NCBI GenBank assembly: GCA_037962975.1
Contig: CM075676.1
Coordinates: 48,718,001-48,782,000 of the forward strand
Direction: 5' to 3'
From: Clitoria ternatea
Lineage: Eukaryota; Streptophyta; Magnoliopsida; Fabales; Fabaceae
Length of the DNA stretch: 64,000 nt
Shown here: positions 35,061 to 47,500 of the stretch, piece after piece
Position numbering within the stretch: position 1 is the first letter of the stretch
Layout: each line of letters opens with the position of its first letter
Notes under the pieces: generated by a model
Told to the model about the DNA's origin: nothing
Databases searched by the model: none
What the model saw: only the letters and a program-made list of their open reading frames with translations
Translations under genes and position numbers: made by a program

Positions 35061-36650
35061 CTTCAAATACGATCAACTAGTTTTTTTTTAACTAGTTTTA
35101 CCGAAGACATCAACTCAAGATTTAACATTTGGCATTTAGTGTCTAACTTTATTTAAATGTTATTTTTTTACTTGACTTCATAATACAACTATGATTACTT
35201 TAGTTTTTTTAAGACAATGACGATGTAAAAAACTAAATAATAATAATAAAGAAAGAAATGAAAAGTATAAAGAAAACTACATAAACAAATTGATAAAAAC
35301 AAGTCCAAATTATTCACAGATATTGATCAAATCCACAATTTCTCTAAATGCCTACTTGATAAATATAGGTTATTTAGGATTTTTTTTTTATATTTCACTT
35401 ATAACTTTTATCTTAATATTTTTTAAAAAACATAAATTACAATTCATATAATTATAAATCTAAATTTTATTAAACTACTTTTTTTGTGAAGATTAACATA
35501 TTGAATTAAAAAGTTATAAAGTATACGAATTATAAAGTAGAGGTGATGTAAAAAGACATAGATTAGAAATGATAAAATATGAGATGATATGTATAATGTA
35601 ATCATTTCATCCATTTCTCTTCAGATAAGCTCGCCACCTGTTTATATATGTTTATGCCACCCTTCCCAGACGAAGAAATTCTTTTTTATGTAGTTTTAAT
35701 TATAAAATTATTATTTTATTTTTTCTTTTTCATTAATGAATAAAATGATTACAAGATATTTATAGAGAAGTAGGATATTAACAAAGTAATTTAGTTTAAC
35801 CATTCATTAACTAACTCAACTAATATAATAACCAATCACTTAATCAATCCTAACACAATCTCTTAAATATAAAGAAATTTGATTTCATTAAATATAAAGC
35901 TAGCAATTTCTATTTGACATTTTACCAATAAGTTGTTTTTACACAACTATAAGTAACCAAATTTATTTTAGGCATTTTATCAAACAGCACGAGAGCATAG
36001 ATCCACCGGGAAAAAGCACGCCGCCAATTTTCAAGTTCTGGGAAGCACTAGCGCCACCGATGACCTTGAAAGGGCCTTTCAGGAAATGGTCGATGCATAA
36101 TAGTAACGGATATTTTGCATGCCATGCCTCCATTCCCATGTGTATTTTGCGGATTGATATTGTTCATGTCGACACGAAGCTGATTCAATTTTTTCACCTT
36201 CTTTATCAATCTCCATATATGAGCAATAGTAGAATGGGTCAAAGGAAAAGAGGGATGATCATGGATGGTGTTTGCAAAGGTGGAATATTTGCCATGAAAA
36301 CATGAATGGAGAAGGAAGATACTTGCCAATTTACAAGTCTAACATTTAAAAATAATTTTCTTTTCTTATTTTTATTTTTTTATATAATTTATTTGAAAAC
36401 AGAAATCATATGATAATTTTATAATTAAAAATAAGAAAATAACACTCCAAACATGTTTGAACTCAAAATAATGTTAAGTTAAATTATCTTTTGTTGTAGA
36501 TAAAAATTGTATAATAGACAGATGAATCCAAAATGGAAACAAGACAGACATAGAGGGCCCAGCAGCAGCAAAACCACCATTAGTGTATTGAATTGAGTGA
36601 GAGAAAACCAAAACCACTTGCCTGTTAATCACATAGCCCACGGTTTGGTC
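35061..36650. other. Intergenic DNA upstream of WIP gene 4
   Basis: AT-rich. On the minus strand at 36329-36048 an open frame of 93 codons, GC-richer than its surroundings, reads with phrases such as IHDHPSFPLTHSTIAHIWRL and HRPFPERPFQGHRW. I do not recognise it, and it has no visible partner exons, so it may be a captured fragment. Nothing else is supported. Confidence 0.4.
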
Positions 36651-36657
36651 TATAAAG
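36651..36657 (+). promoter_or_regulatory. TATA box of WIP gene 4
   Basis: TATAAAG lies 46 bases upstream of the ATG at 36703, giving a short leader of about 15-20 bases. Confidence 0.5.
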
Positions 36658-36702
36658 ACACACAAACACGCCCTTCAATTTCCTCAACCACTTGGAAACA
36701 TC

Positions 36703-36912
36703 ATGAGTTACTTGATCCGTATCTGGATGTCGGCCACCGTGCCCACGGCGGAAGGCCACAGCCACAGCCACAGCCACAAGAAGTCCGTTCACCAGAGCCG
36801 GCGGCGGTTGTTCTCCGGCGGAGAGTCGAACGGTGACGTGGAGGATAGAAAGGTGGAAGCCGATGATTCTATCCGGAAAGTTATGTACTTCAATTGCTGG
36901 GGTCAGGGCTAA
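36703..36912 (+). CDS. Divergent wound-induced polypeptide (DUF3774-like), copy 4
   Basis: Single exon, 69 residues. It shares with the other three copies only the ends: MSYLIRIWMSA at the N-terminus and ADDSIRKVMYFNCWGQG at the C-terminus. The middle is different and includes a His-Ser run (HSHSHSH at 19-25) coded by a CCACAG hexamer repeat, then a basic RRRLFSGGES stretch. It belongs to a distinct subgroup of the family (ending NCWGQG rather than SCWGPN). Coding GC content is higher than in the other copies. The gene lies tail to tail with the NDB2-type gene, whose stop is 328 bases further on. Confidence 0.82.
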   Translation: MSYLIRIWMSATVPTAEGHSHSHSHKKSVHQSRRRLFSGGESNGDVEDRKVEADDSIRKVMYFNCWGQG

Positions 36913-37239
36913 TATAATGCTCCTCCTCTTATCTTTTTAATTTTATCTTGTAAATTCTACTTCCAACTTGTGCAGAAATTCATATCCCATTATAGGATCG
37001 CTTTTGCTTTCACGTTGATCTATTGCAATTTTGCAAACAAGATGAAATCTAAAAGTGTGAATTTTCTTTTGTTTAGCAACCAAAACCAATTTAAAGCATC
37101 AATCAAATTAATATGCTATAAGATGGGGACAAATACAATAAATAATTAAGAAGAAAATTAAACACTAAATTCATTTTCCAATCTTTTTGTGGAGTGGGTC
37201 ACACTTGCTTTGAAGGAGGCCTTAGCTTTGAACTAGATC
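36913..37239. other. Convergent intergenic spacer
   Basis: The 326 bases shared by the 3' ends of WIP copy 4 (plus) and the NDB2-type gene (minus). AT-rich; it must hold both polyadenylation regions. No other feature seen. Confidence 0.6.
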
Positions 37240-40200
37240 TTAGATTCGACTTGAATCCCTTCCATATATGAATCGCCTTCCCCAATCAGCCACCACCAAA
37301 GCCCTTGTTCTCCAGCTCACTAGTTTGCTGTGTGTTTTGGAAATTGTTAGAGGATAAAATCATGCTCCTTACATTTTCATTTTTAATTTTAATTACAAAA
37401 ATGTTTTTAATATTTTGCATAAAAAACATTCAAAAATAATTTTTTTTCCTGAAAATAGAAACAGAATAACAAATTTATAATTAAAATTCAAAAAAGAAAT
37501 AAAAATAGAAAATGGTAACCATATAATACAAGCATACAGGGAATTTTGTTTTCATTGATTGATTTCACTTTTTCTTATAAAACTATCACTTTATTTTTTA
37601 TCTTTAAAAGTTTATGTATGAAATAGTGAAAATAAAAAAAATACTTTTACTGTTTTTTTTTACAATTAGAAAATAAAATAATGATTTTGTAATTAAAAAT
37701 AAATATATTTTACCTGAAAAATAATATTTGGTATTGAATTGAATAGATTACCTTGTATATACCGAATACCAGAGCCACTGAGTGCTATGGCCAATTGAAA
37801 TCCAATCTCCTGGAAGCTGAGCTGCAGTTTGTTCTCCTCCTAGAGGAGCAAATTGTCCAAAATGCTTGTACCTAAGCAATGAGTTGTTGGTCACCATTTT
37901 GTTTACACTCTGTTTATTCATTTTTAATTTCTTTTATATATTTTTAATGGATCTCAAGTCCACCATAGTTAGCGCTAAACAAACAAAGAATGCACAAAAA
38001 AAATGATTGTTTATCGGAAGCCAAATAGAAAGTGATGATGTATGATGAGTGAGACTCACTTAAGCACTTTTAAGTAGGTATCTTCATAAAGAAAGTTTCA
38101 CAACATCTTTCTTGCACCGGACCATTTATCATTTGCAGGAAAGATCCTTGTGTCAAGTAAGCAATGCATCTCCACTGGAGATACCCTCTCACTCATCATT
38201 TTTTATTTTATTCCCTATATAAACAATCATTTTCTTTAGTGGTTCAACACTCACTAATTCAAGCAATTGCTGAAGGATTGTCATGTATCATCAAATATTG
38301 GTAAGCAACTCAAACATATTTTAAAAAGTTTATTAAAGCTCCAATTGACAAAATAGAACTTATTAAAATAGAACTGTTTAATAAACTAACTTTAATTTTT
38401 TTAAATGACTTCAATTTAATTATGTGAAAGATTAAAACTGTCATTTTTTTTAAAAAAAATATATGAATAAAAATGACACTCAAACAATTAATTAAAGAAT
38501 TTATAATTTTTAAAAAATTATAAATTACATCAAATAGTTTCTCAAAAAGCTGAAAGTTTATTACTTTTCATAAACTTTTTTTTTCTATGTTTATCAAATA
38601 GCTATAAAAACTAAATTCTTAAAAGAGAGTTTGGCATTCATATTCTCCATTCACAGTTAAAACTGGTTGCGAGTTGGTTATGCTAGCAATACCCTTGTAC
38701 AATATCTGACTACATTTGAAAGATCGAGAGGGACATCAAGACATGGCACAGCTTCACCGTACCTGAAGGAACGAAACCGATGGCGTCCAACTCCCCTGAA
38801 CCTGAGAGGGCCTTCAGGATACCTCTCACAAAACTCCATGCGATTGAAACAATCTGCAAGATAGGCTCCTTGTTGAGCAGCTACCTAGAATGGTTCAAAG
38901 TTGAAAACCATCACCAAAGAACTAGTTAGATGACACTTAAATGTTTTAGCAGCTAAGATAAGTTTAAACTGATCAAGTATTATTGAAAAGTAAGTAGTAT
39001 ATATGTACATGTACCTGAGCTGTTGCAGGAAGATTTTTCATTTGAGAATCTACATTGGAAAGAGCTTCTTTAAAGTATTCAATGTCCACTGTGATAGATC
39101 TTTCTCTAGATTTCCTCAGCAATGTGTGAATATCTTTCATTTGGTTCTTCTTTAAATAAATTTCCACTTGTGGGTACCTCTCAATAATGTCATCAACAAC
39201 TTGTTGAAATTCTTTAAGATCTAACATCCCCGTATTGTCCTTGTCTGCCTTGCTAAATATCACGGCTATATCTTCCTGGTAAAACCATGGTAGACAAAGG
39301 GAGAACACTGAAAGTTATATACTTAAGACACAAGTTATGCCATAACTTAAAGAAGTAGCTGGTTACTAAAGCACCATAATGTGTTGCTAAAGGAAAATAC
39401 TACTTCGACACCTCATGGGTAGAAATATCAAAATGAAGATCCAACCCGCATCGACCTAGTTCGATGCAGGTAGCATACTATAGTAGGTTGAACTTAAAAA
39501 GCCTGGATTTAATTCAAGCATTAAAAATGATGCAAGTCTGCAAAGTCTAATTTTAGTAGGTTTGACTTGTATAACATCATTGAGATTGGACTAAAAAGGG
39601 CCAACATGAATTCAGGCTCAAAATTTTAAACCTAACCAATTCATCTATCGAGTAGGTTTGGGTTTGCCTAGTTGGGCCGGTCCATTTGTTGGCTATCTAG
39701 CTGGAGAAAGAAAAAAATTGAAAAGAAATAAGTTATAGATGAGATAAGTGATGTAATGTGACATAAAGAAAGAGATAGAAAAAATGAAAATGTTGAATGA
39801 ATATGTGAGAAAATGTAAGGTGCATGTATAATGGTTGGTTGTTAAAATGTCAAGGATTTCCAACAAAAATGGCTAGTCAATGGTTAATTAAATCAACACA
39901 TATAATGGGGTGGCTACTTCATTTTTTTTCTTTTCATAATCATATTATAAGCTATATGAAAGAAGGAGATTTCGTAGGTGAAAATAAAAGAGGCTCACAT
40001 AAAGCAAAAATACATAGATTGCATTGCACCTACCATAACTTTACGTTGATTTATAGTGGCACAATCACCTAGAGCATAGATGTTGTCATGTCCTTCCAAC
40101 CTTAGCCATTCATCAGTGACTAATGCACGTTTGTTAATCTGTAACAGAGAGAATTGAATGCTAGCACAATACATTGACTAGATTCCAAACTTTGCTTTTG

Positions 40201-43149
40201 GTTTGTGTGAAACACAGAAACAAACCTGGCCAATCTGCTTCATAAATTCAAGCATTTCAGGGCGAGCACCAATGCCAGTTGACCAAACAACCATTCCATG
40301 AGGTATAGAAACAAGTTGACCAGTTGCCCTATCTTTGGCAGAGATTTCGTTTTCACTAACTTTGACCACCATAGATCCCAACTTCACATCAATGCCATCT
40401 CTGTTGAACTTATTTTCAGCAAACTCTGTAATTCTCTTATCAAACCTGCAATGTGCCAAGACATTATATCATAGATTCACCTACAAATAATCACAAGGAA
40501 GTAAAATTACTTATGACATGAAAAAAACACTTAGTACAGTTCGTTATGTGCTTTTGGTATTATTCTCCAACCATCAATGTCAACAAAATGCAAATATCTT
40601 ACAAATTACTGAGATGAAACTTCAATTTTGATTGGAGACCAACACCAAAAGTATTTAAAAAACTACACCTAAAGTTTTGTCCTAATGATAGAATAGAATG
40701 CTAACTACAGTGAAAAATATGTTGGTAGAAAATTAGCATGGTGAAAATTGGCTTGTAATACAAAATATATTCAATTTTCACATACTAGTTTTCACTACAA
40801 CCAAAGCAATAGGCTTTTTAAACTACTATAGCTAAAAATATTACATGTTCAAGATATGATCTCCAGCCTCTAGGAGAATAATCTTCACATATTTTTGAAG
40901 AGAAGGATATAATTTAGAAAGATCCTCATGTACAAAGTCATGAAGCTCAGCAGCAAACTCCACCCCAGTTGGACCACCACCAACAATTACAAAACTGAGA
41001 AGCTTTTTCTTCTCTTCCTCTGGTAAAGCAGGGAGGCTAGCTTTTTCAAAAAGGTCAATCACCTTTTGACGGATTCTTAGAGCATCATCCACTTCCTACA
41101 GAGAAATTCAAGAGTAGTTTAGCACTTCATCTGATAAAAGGAATTCTAGTTTTTCTTAACACAGACATGTTAGGAGCAAATGAAGGGAAATAAAACAAAG
41201 AATGAGAAACAACACAAGAATTTAGTATGATTCGGCACACAATGTACGTGCCTATATCTGCAGCTAGAGTTACACACACACACATATATATGCACTCTTG
41301 AAACATGCTTTTCTTTTCTTCAACTGGTGAAATGAAAAAGCAAATATTATGTACCTTCAAGAAATAAGCATGCTCTTGAACACCAGGTGTGTTGAAGGTA
41401 TTAGACCGGGCTCCCATAGCTATTACAAGGTAATCATAATCAAGAGAAAATTCTTCAAGGCCACCCAGATTTTTGTCTTGGACAGCACGACAGTAAACTT
41501 TGTTGTTCTTGGGATCAATCTTATAGCACTGAGCTTCACTGAATAGAATATTTACACCACTCTATTGAACAGAGTTCTACTTGTAAGTGCATATACTGTA
41601 ATTATGGTTCGACTAAATATATTTTTGAACCTTGCACATTATGCATTACTGTAGGTAAACATGCATAGACATGAAAAATATTGAAAATGGCAAGGTATAT
41701 AGCATGATAAGATGCATGATGCATACCGAAATTTCACAATTAAAGTTGAAGACTTAAAAATTGGCTACTCCAATATACCTTGAGTGTGCTGGTTTGTTTC
41801 AAATTATTTATAACATGGAAAACTAAGAATTCATAAATTCCTTCTAATCAAGGTTGTTATTATCTTTCAATAAATTCAGAGAGTGAAAGGAGAAGAATTA
41901 ATGGACTTAGAAGGTAATGTAGGCAAATAAATGCATATTTCCTTTAGATTAAACATATTTAACAACTTCCTTTTTTTGAGTTTCATGCATCCTATTAGAA
42001 CTTGAACGTAGTAAAACTTGTTCTTCCCTAGTATCTTCAAGAATGTAGTGTGCCACTATCACTAAACCAACCCTCTTATATAAACTCTTTTCTTTTTGTT
42101 AACTGTAGGTCTCTATTACTATGTCAACACTCATAAATTTTTTTGTATGAACCACTTGTATCATCATTACAATTGAAGGTAATATGCTCGAGTTTAGTCA
42201 CAGTCAAATTCCTCACCTCAGCTGAAGAATGTATCTAGTGGAGATCAAATTTAGAGTAACGATAATTTACAAAAGAGAGAAGATAATTGGTGGAAAAGGG
42301 GAATGAATACCTTTCGGCTGATACTGCGAATGGGTTCAACAATGCTCCGTGCTTCCACTGTGCCACACGTGACACTTGGTAGCAATGGAGTGAAAGCAAA
42401 ATAGTTACGTGGTGAAATCACATGAATTTCATAGTCAGAGCTCTTCATGCTTTTCAGGAAACTCATCCCAGCCCAACCAGTTCCAAGCACCACCACCCTC
42501 TTCTTTGGGCTTTGATTCCCATTTTCTGCTTTTGCATCACTATATGCCACTAGACCTCCACCACTGCAACACAATCAAGAAAAACATAAATATAAAAAAG
42601 AATGAAATTCCAAATGATCATGTATGGTTTACAATTGGGATTACCCAACTAGTAGTGTTGGTTAAAAACAAATTTTTATTAGTTTACTAAATGAAATTAG
42701 TGTTTGTTTGGTGTCCATTTACATAAACTAATTTTAGCCAACTATGGATCTAATCCACCATAATGAGACACTTTCAAACTCTGATTGATTAACGAATTAA
42801 AAATTTGTTTTTGACCAACTTTAACTCCGGCTAGTGTCTCAACTCACATGCAAGATCAACTTAATCAAGTTAGATCAATGGATGATGCATAAACTTAAAA
42901 GGTCCCAACAACCATTTAATTTTTGTTGGACACCAAGAAAAACTCAGTAACAAATTGTTAGCATATGAACATTTTTACACAAAGACATATACATAGTCTC
43001 CTCAATAATAAATCAAAAAATTCTTGATGAAAAGACATAAGTTTGAGAATGTTAGACCTGATAACAGTGCACACAACAATAGACTTGGACCATGATGGAT
43101 AGTTATTAAAAACCCTCGAGGCATTCTTATAGAAGGAAGACCAACGCAT
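37240..43149 (-). CDS. NDB2: External alternative NADH dehydrogenase, NDB2-type, 10 exons
   Basis: Exons from 5' to 3' on the minus strand: 43149-43058, 42563-42311, 41561-41355, 41095-40845, 40445-40226, 40138-40034, 39275-39015, 38884-38763, 37871-37752, 37327-37240; all introns GT-AG; product 572 residues, the family size. It is a type II (rotenone-insensitive) NAD(P)H:ubiquinone oxidoreductase facing the intermembrane space of mitochondria. Seen: first Rossmann motif GTGWAG (58-63, FAD), FVIVGGGPTGVEF (219-231, NAD(P)H), acidic E260 closing the second beta strand, which predicts NADH use; ALGDCATINQRK; an EF-hand loop DKDNTGMLDLKE (387-398) for Ca2+ control; C-terminus VSWRTRALVVADW to DSSRI. 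N-terminal and other motifs resemble the NDB2/3/4 group more than NDB1. Confidence 0.93.
39400..39710. repeat. Repeat-like segment in NDB2-type intron 6
   Basis: Contains phrases such as AACCCGCATCGACCTAG, TAGTAGGTTTGACTTG and GAGTAGGTTTGGGTTTGCC that recall the noncoding interior of small plant DNA transposons. Clear terminal repeats were not found. Confidence 0.3.
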
Positions 43150-43338
43150 TCTGAAACCTCTAAGATAATATGTTATGATAATCCCAATACTGTTTAGTAT
43201 TTATTTCGTATGCTAGTTTTGTTCTGTTTTTCTACTCTTTTTGCTTTCTTTAACAAGAAGAAAAGGCAATGAAACGGAACAGTAATAGAATTTTCAGGTG
43301 TGGTTTTATATGCTAGGGCACCATGTCCAATTTTTACT

Positions 43339-43348
43339 GCCACGTGGC
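43339..43348 (-). promoter_or_regulatory. G-box palindrome upstream of NDB2-type gene
   Basis: GCCACGTGGC, a perfect 10-bp palindrome with the CACGTG core recognised by plant bZIP and bHLH factors, 190 bases upstream of the ATG at 43149. The NDB1-type gene has GCCACGTGT in a similar place. Confidence 0.55.
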
Positions 43349-43687
43349 ATGCAAATGTATTTTCTTTGTTTAAGATAATAATAATAATTTTTTGGCTAAA
43401 TAATTAATACACTTGGCTTCTCGCAGAGGAATAGATCTCCAAGGTTGAAGACGTTGAAGAATGCATGGCTAAAAATGAGTGAGAATTGCGCTTTGTGGCT
43501 TAGTATTCGGATCATTATGTCATGAATCATGCAACCATCAATTTTTTCCCTGTTGAATATTACAATGACCTAAAAAGATAACTGAATTACTATTACAAGG
43601 GAAACGTTGATTCATAATTGGTTTTAATTTTCTAACTTTAAATCATTAGTCATAGTTCTTTAAAAATTGAAAACACATTAATTAATA
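43349..43687. other. Promoter-side flank of NDB2-type gene
   Basis: AT-rich sequence between the G-box and the Stowaway element; no further feature seen. Confidence 0.5.
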
Positions 43688-43971
43688 CTACCTCCGGTTC
43701 CAAATATAAGCAAATTTTAGTGGAATTTTTTGGTCCCTTAATATAAGCAAAATTAGACTTTCCCAATGTTATTAAATGCTTGTTTACCAAATATGTCCTC
43801 ATCATATATATTTCCAAGGCAACTAATTCTTTATGTAATAAATGATACTAAGGGTATTTTAGAAAATTAAATCAAATATGTGGTAACATTAATGTAAATA
43901 ACTACCTCCAACTACTATTCTTAATATGTGTGAAGTTAGGTATATTTGCTTATATTTGGAACCGGAGGTAG
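43688..43971. mobile_element. Stowaway MITE
   Basis: 284 bp with long, nearly perfect inverted ends: CTACCTCCGGTTCCAAATAT at the left and its complement ending GGAACCGGAGGTAG at the right. TA duplications flank it (43686-43687, 43972-43973). These are the Stowaway (Tc1/mariner-type) hallmarks, CTCCCTCC-like ends plus TA. It has no coding frame and lies next to the left LTR of the copia element. Confidence 0.95.
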
Positions 43972-44071
43972 TATCTATTATGAATATTATAATACAAGTG
44001 GATGTCCACCTTGGGCTACAAAAGGGCACATGCCCTTTATGAAATATAGAGTGAATTTGGCTGACGTAATA

Positions 44072-44072
<1 letters not shown>

Positions 44073-44152
<80 letters not shown>
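44073..44152. repeat. (ATT)n microsatellite inside copia LTR remnant
   Basis: About 26-27 uninterrupted ATT units, starting directly where similarity to the right LTR stops. Confidence 0.97.
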
Positions 44153-44399
44153 TCTTGATAATTTCAATTTATATACCTTATGTTATTTATGATTATTATT
44201 GCCTTTTATATAATTTTGCTATGCTCCTGATTCCATTATTAAACCTGCTTTGATCCATTTTATATATTACGTCAATAATTGCTACTACATTAGCGCAATT
44301 ACAATTAACTCACAATTACAATTAATTGTTTTGCATGAGAATTTATAATTGATATAATATATTTATTATATAAAGGAGTTAATAAATAAAATACACATT

Positions 44400-44470
44400 A
44401 GTAAGGAATCGAACCCAAGTTTATACCAAAATAAGTTATCACTCTACCACTGGCCCACTAGTATTTGAAT
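44400..44470 (-). repeat. tRNA-derived (SINE-like) fragment
   Basis: Read on the minus strand it contains a box-A-like GGCCAGTGGTAGAGTG and, about 30 bases on, a box B matching GGTTCGATTCC. The spacing suits a tRNA-type Pol III promoter, but the flanks do not make a tRNA cloverleaf, so a SINE head is more likely than a real tRNA gene. Confidence 0.4.
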
Positions 44471-44599
44471 AATATTTTATGAAAACTTTTAAATTTTCAC
44501 TACTAGATCACTTATGTGAAATTTTATTTAAGTTGATTTATAAGTTACCTTACCTTAATTACTAGTCTCCTTGTGGCTAACAAAACAATGAGTTACTTA

Positions 44600-47500
44600 T
44601 GTAAAATCACGAGTCTCGTCCAATTGGAACTGCTCCATTCCCAGAAGTAAATGTAGCAATATATGATCATTATACTCATGGTTGTGGTCGTGATCGAAAT
44701 GATAATAAATCATTTGTATGGAAAAATAAAGAACGTATGAAAAAAGGAAAAGATGTTCAAAGTAGCAAACAAACTAAAAATATTTGCTATTGTTCTGGTA
44801 GCCAAGGCCACTAGTCTCGCTTTTGTCGCACACCAAAACATTTGATTGATCTATACCAACAATCCCTTAAAAATAAAGGGAAAACAATAGAAACAAATTT
44901 GACTGGTATAGATGATATTTATACTCACTTTGATGTTGATGATTTCCTTACTTTTCTTGAAGAAGATATTGACCACTCGGTTGAAGAGGGGAGTGCCTCT
45001 AAATAAATTATTTTATATTTCATGAAATTTGTTTTGTTATGAATTTATGTTAAATATTTATTGTTGTTAATTATATTTTCACTCATGATTTATCTATTAT
45101 TATTTAATGAAGAATGAATGCTCATGTGAATAATGAAGATATATATCTCGCACAACTCATACTATTCTCAAGAATAAGAAATATTTCTACCATATAGTCA
45201 AACAAGAAGCCAATGTTAATACTATATTTGGTAGTATAAATATAATTGAAGGCTCCGGCAGAGCCAGTATTTTGTTACCTGGAGGAACAAAATTGCACAT
45301 TGATAGTGCATTATATTCTACGAATTCTCAAAGAAATTTATTGAGTTTTAAGGATATCCACAGAAATGGATACCATATTGGGACCACAAATAAAGGAAAT
45401 GATGAATATCTTTACATCACAAAGTTAATTTCTGATAAGAAATGTATATTGGAAAAATTGCCTTCATTTTCCTCCGGTTTGTACTACACCTATATTAGTA
45501 CAGTTGAAACAAATGTTATTGTAAACCAGAACTTTGTTATTTGGCATGAACGGTTAGGCCATCTTGGAACAATAATGATACCAAAAATAATTAAGAATTC
45601 AAATGGGATTGCTTGTCCAGCAGAAAAATTCTGTAAACTAAGAATTTCTCATGTGTTGTTTGCTCTCAAGGAAAATTGATAATTCGACCATCACCAATGA
45701 AAATTGGGAGTGAATCACTCACATTTTTAGAGCGTATACAACGTGATATTTGTGGATCAATCAATCCTTCATGTGCACCATTTAGATATTTTATGGTTTT
45801 AATTGATGCATCAACTAGATGGTCACATGTTTGCTTATTGTCAACTCACAATCAGGCATTTATGAGATTACTAGCTCAATTAATTCATTTAAGAGCTCAT
45901 TTTCTCGATTATCCAATTAAGAAAATACAACCTTGATAACGTTGGTGAATTCACATCTTAATCTTTTAATGATTACTGTATGTCCATTGGAATTGATGTT
46001 GAACATCCTGTAGCACATGTTCATACACAAAATAAACTTGTTGAATCATTGATTAAACGTTTGAAATTGATAGCAAGACCATTGTTAATGATATCAAAAC
46101 TCCTAATTTTAACTTGGGAACATGCAATCTTGCATGCAGCAGCATTTATTCGCATCAGACCTACAAATTATCATGAGTATTTCCTTTTACAATTGGTTCA
46201 TGGTAAAGAACCAAATATTTCTCATTTAAAAATCTTTGAAAGTGCGGTATATGTTTCTATCTCCCTTCCACAATGCACTAAGATGGGGCCTCAAAGAAAG
46301 TTGGGAATATATGTTGGATATGAAAGTTCATCCATAATAAAATATCTTGACCCTTAACAGGTGATTTATTTACAGCTCGTTTCACTGATTATCATTTTGA
46401 TGAATCTGCTTTTTCACCATTAGGGGGAGATAATAAACAGTTGGATAAAAAGATTAATTGGAATGAGATATCTCTATCTCATCTTGATCCTCGAACAAAG
46501 TAATTTGAACTAGAAGTTCATAAAATAATTAGTTTACAAAATTTAGCAAACCAATTGCCAAAGGCATTTGCTGATCCAAAAAGAGTGACTAAGTCACATA
46601 TACTAGTTGTTAATACCCCAATAAAGATTGATGTCCCTATAGGACAATCTAAAATAGCAAACGAGTCTGAAGGCAAAATAAAACATGGCAGACCTGTTAG
46701 TTCTAAAGATAAAAATCCTCAAAAAAGAAAAGTAAATAAAAAGGATGGTCGAAACGAGGATATAATGACTCCAAAAAAGTCTCCTGACATAATCAAGGTT
46801 TCAAATCCAGAAGAAACCAAGGTACCTGAAATTAATAAAAATAAAGAGATCTCTGTAAATTATGTCATGGATGGAATACAATGGAATCAATATGAAGTTG
46901 ATGTTGATGAAATTTTTGCATTTAAAGTAGCTCTTGATATTATAAATGATGATAAGAATCATGAGCCAAAATCTATTAAGGAATATGCACAAATAAATGA
47001 TTGGCCAAAGTGGAAAAATAAAATGAAAGAAGAGTTAAACTCACTTGCAAAAATGAAAAGTTTTTGGACCTGCAGTCCAAACACCTGAAGGTGTAAAACT
47101 AGTTGGGTACAAATAAGTCTTTATGAGAAAAAGAAATAAAAATGGTGAAATTGTGCAATGTAAAGCAAGACTTGTTGCACAAGGTTTTTCACAAAGACCT
47201 GGTATTAATTTTGAGTAAATATATTCATCAGTGATGGATACAAGTACTTTTCGATACTTGATTAGTTTGGAAATTCATGAAAAACTTGATTTAATTTACC
47301 TAAAACAAAATGACATCTATATGAAACTCCCTGAAGGATCTAATTTACGTGAAGCATGCAAGACAAATTCTTGAAAAAATTATTCAATTAAATTGAATAA
47401 ATCCTTTTACGGATTAAAAAAATCTAGACGTATGTGGTATAATTGTCTCAGTGAATATTTATTGAAAGAAGGGTATAAAAATGACCTGATTTGTCCATGT

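Noticed and set aside
36597..36836. Pro-Gln-rich open frame overlapping WIP copy 4
   Set aside because: A frame-shifted shadow of WIP copy 4 through the CCACAG repeat; the family match is in the other frame.
43889..44167. Open frames coding Ile or Tyr runs
   Set aside because: Translations of the ATT microsatellite; not genes.
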